A stretch of DNA of 5,260 nt from Anaerolineae bacterium. GTDB taxonomy: Bacteria > Chloroflexota > Anaerolineae > 4572-78 > NAK82. The notes under the pieces were generated by a model. The model searched no databases and was not told the origin of the DNA. It saw only the letters and a program-made list of their open reading frames with translations. Within the stretch, counting starts at the first letter, position 1. Each line of letters opens with the position of its first letter. Positions 5,145-5,260 of this stretch are shown one piece after another. The stretch is taken from contig JAUVPY010000237.1 in the NCBI GenBank assembly GCA_030598425.1, forward strand, positions 1 to 5,260. The letters are read 5' to 3'. The position numbers and the translations under genes are program-made.

Positions 5145-5182
5145 AATCTGGCCCATGAAGATGTCTAGGTCTTACGTGTTTT

Positions 5183-5260
5183 TTATGGGCCCATTACATA
5201 GCGTAGAATGAGCCTGTGAATCACCTGTTCCACAGGGGCTTTATCGTCGGTAAATGGGGA
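5183..5260 (-). CDS. C-terminal end of a spermidine-synthase-like or fused-MFS protein (partial)
   Basis: On the minus strand the frame entering from the right edge gives 25 residues before a TAA stop at 5185-5183. They include FTDDKAPVEQVIHRL and end YVMGP. The other two minus frames are broken by stops over this stretch. A TDD-x-APVE tail close to the C-terminus is a familiar feature of spermidine-synthase-like (aminopropyltransferase fold) proteins and of fused MFS/spermidine synthase membrane proteins. With only 25 residues the assignment is a suggestion; the body of the gene lies beyond the window. It is codirectional with the LysM gene, but the intervening hairpins and the separate promoter argue against one operon. 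Confidence 0.5.
   Translation of the reverse strand, partial: SPFTDDKAPVEQVIHRLILRYVMGP

Larger units (their letters stand above)
4938..5182. other. Gene-free stretch between the LysM promoter and the right-hand partial gene
   Basis: No convincing gene was found. A 61-codon open frame on the minus strand (4958-5143) has no RBS or family-like features and runs through hairpin sequences. The stretch holds an AT-rich promoter-proximal part, a large irregular hairpin (5071-5119), a small hairpin with a T tract on the minus strand (5121-5144), and a 7-bp inverted repeat ggcccat/atgggcc (5150-5156 and 5185-5191) that overlaps the last codons of the partial gene. Confidence 0.6.

Noticed and set aside
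5181..5209. Plus-strand promoter with TAGAAT at 5204-5209
   Set aside because: The -35 at the right spacing (ttttat) is poor, and the site lies inside the minus-strand coding tail.

Overview
The window looks like chromosomal DNA of a Chloroflexota bacterium, probably of the Anaerolineae/Caldilineae type. That is an inference from the proteins: a GT39-like glycosyltransferase tail with paired beta-sandwich modules, an amino-acid permease fused to tandem universal-stress domains, and a Cys-rich two-LysM secreted protein. Coding sequence is fairly GC-rich, while one promoter region is very AT-rich. No phage, CRISPR or resistance cassette is visible, and no rRNA or tRNA gene was recognised.

Layout from left to right. 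Bases 2-1282 (+) are the C-terminal, extracytoplasmic part of a large membrane glycosyltransferase whose beginning lies outside the window. Bases 1283-1771 hold no gene but are rich in structure. They contain a roughly 152-bp MITE-like inverted-repeat element flanked by an 11-bp direct repeat, an extended -10 promoter, and a leader of about 270 nt. The leader folds into a three-way-junction RNA ending in seven T, followed by a hairpin over the ribosome binding site. Bases 1772-4186 (+) encode an 804-residue APC-type permease with two C-terminal universal stress (USP) domains. Bases 4187-4357 carry an 83-bp inverted-repeat unit and a 36-bp perfect palindrome that probably terminates transcription from both sides.

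Bases 4358-4792 (-) encode a 144-residue secreted protein with two LysM domains and seven cysteines. It has a near-ideal Shine-Dalgarno site and its own promoter in a stretch of about 25% GC. Bases 4938-5182 are non-coding and hold hairpins. Bases 5183-5260 (-) are the last 25 codons of another gene, too short to be found by length, with a TDDKAPVE tail typical of spermidine-synthase-like or fused-MFS proteins.

The genes do not form one operon. The permease appears to be a single transcription unit controlled through its leader. The LysM gene is convergent with it and shares the palindromic terminator. The strongest candidate for something undescribed is the structured leader RNA of the permease; the next is the small mobile element just upstream of its promoter.
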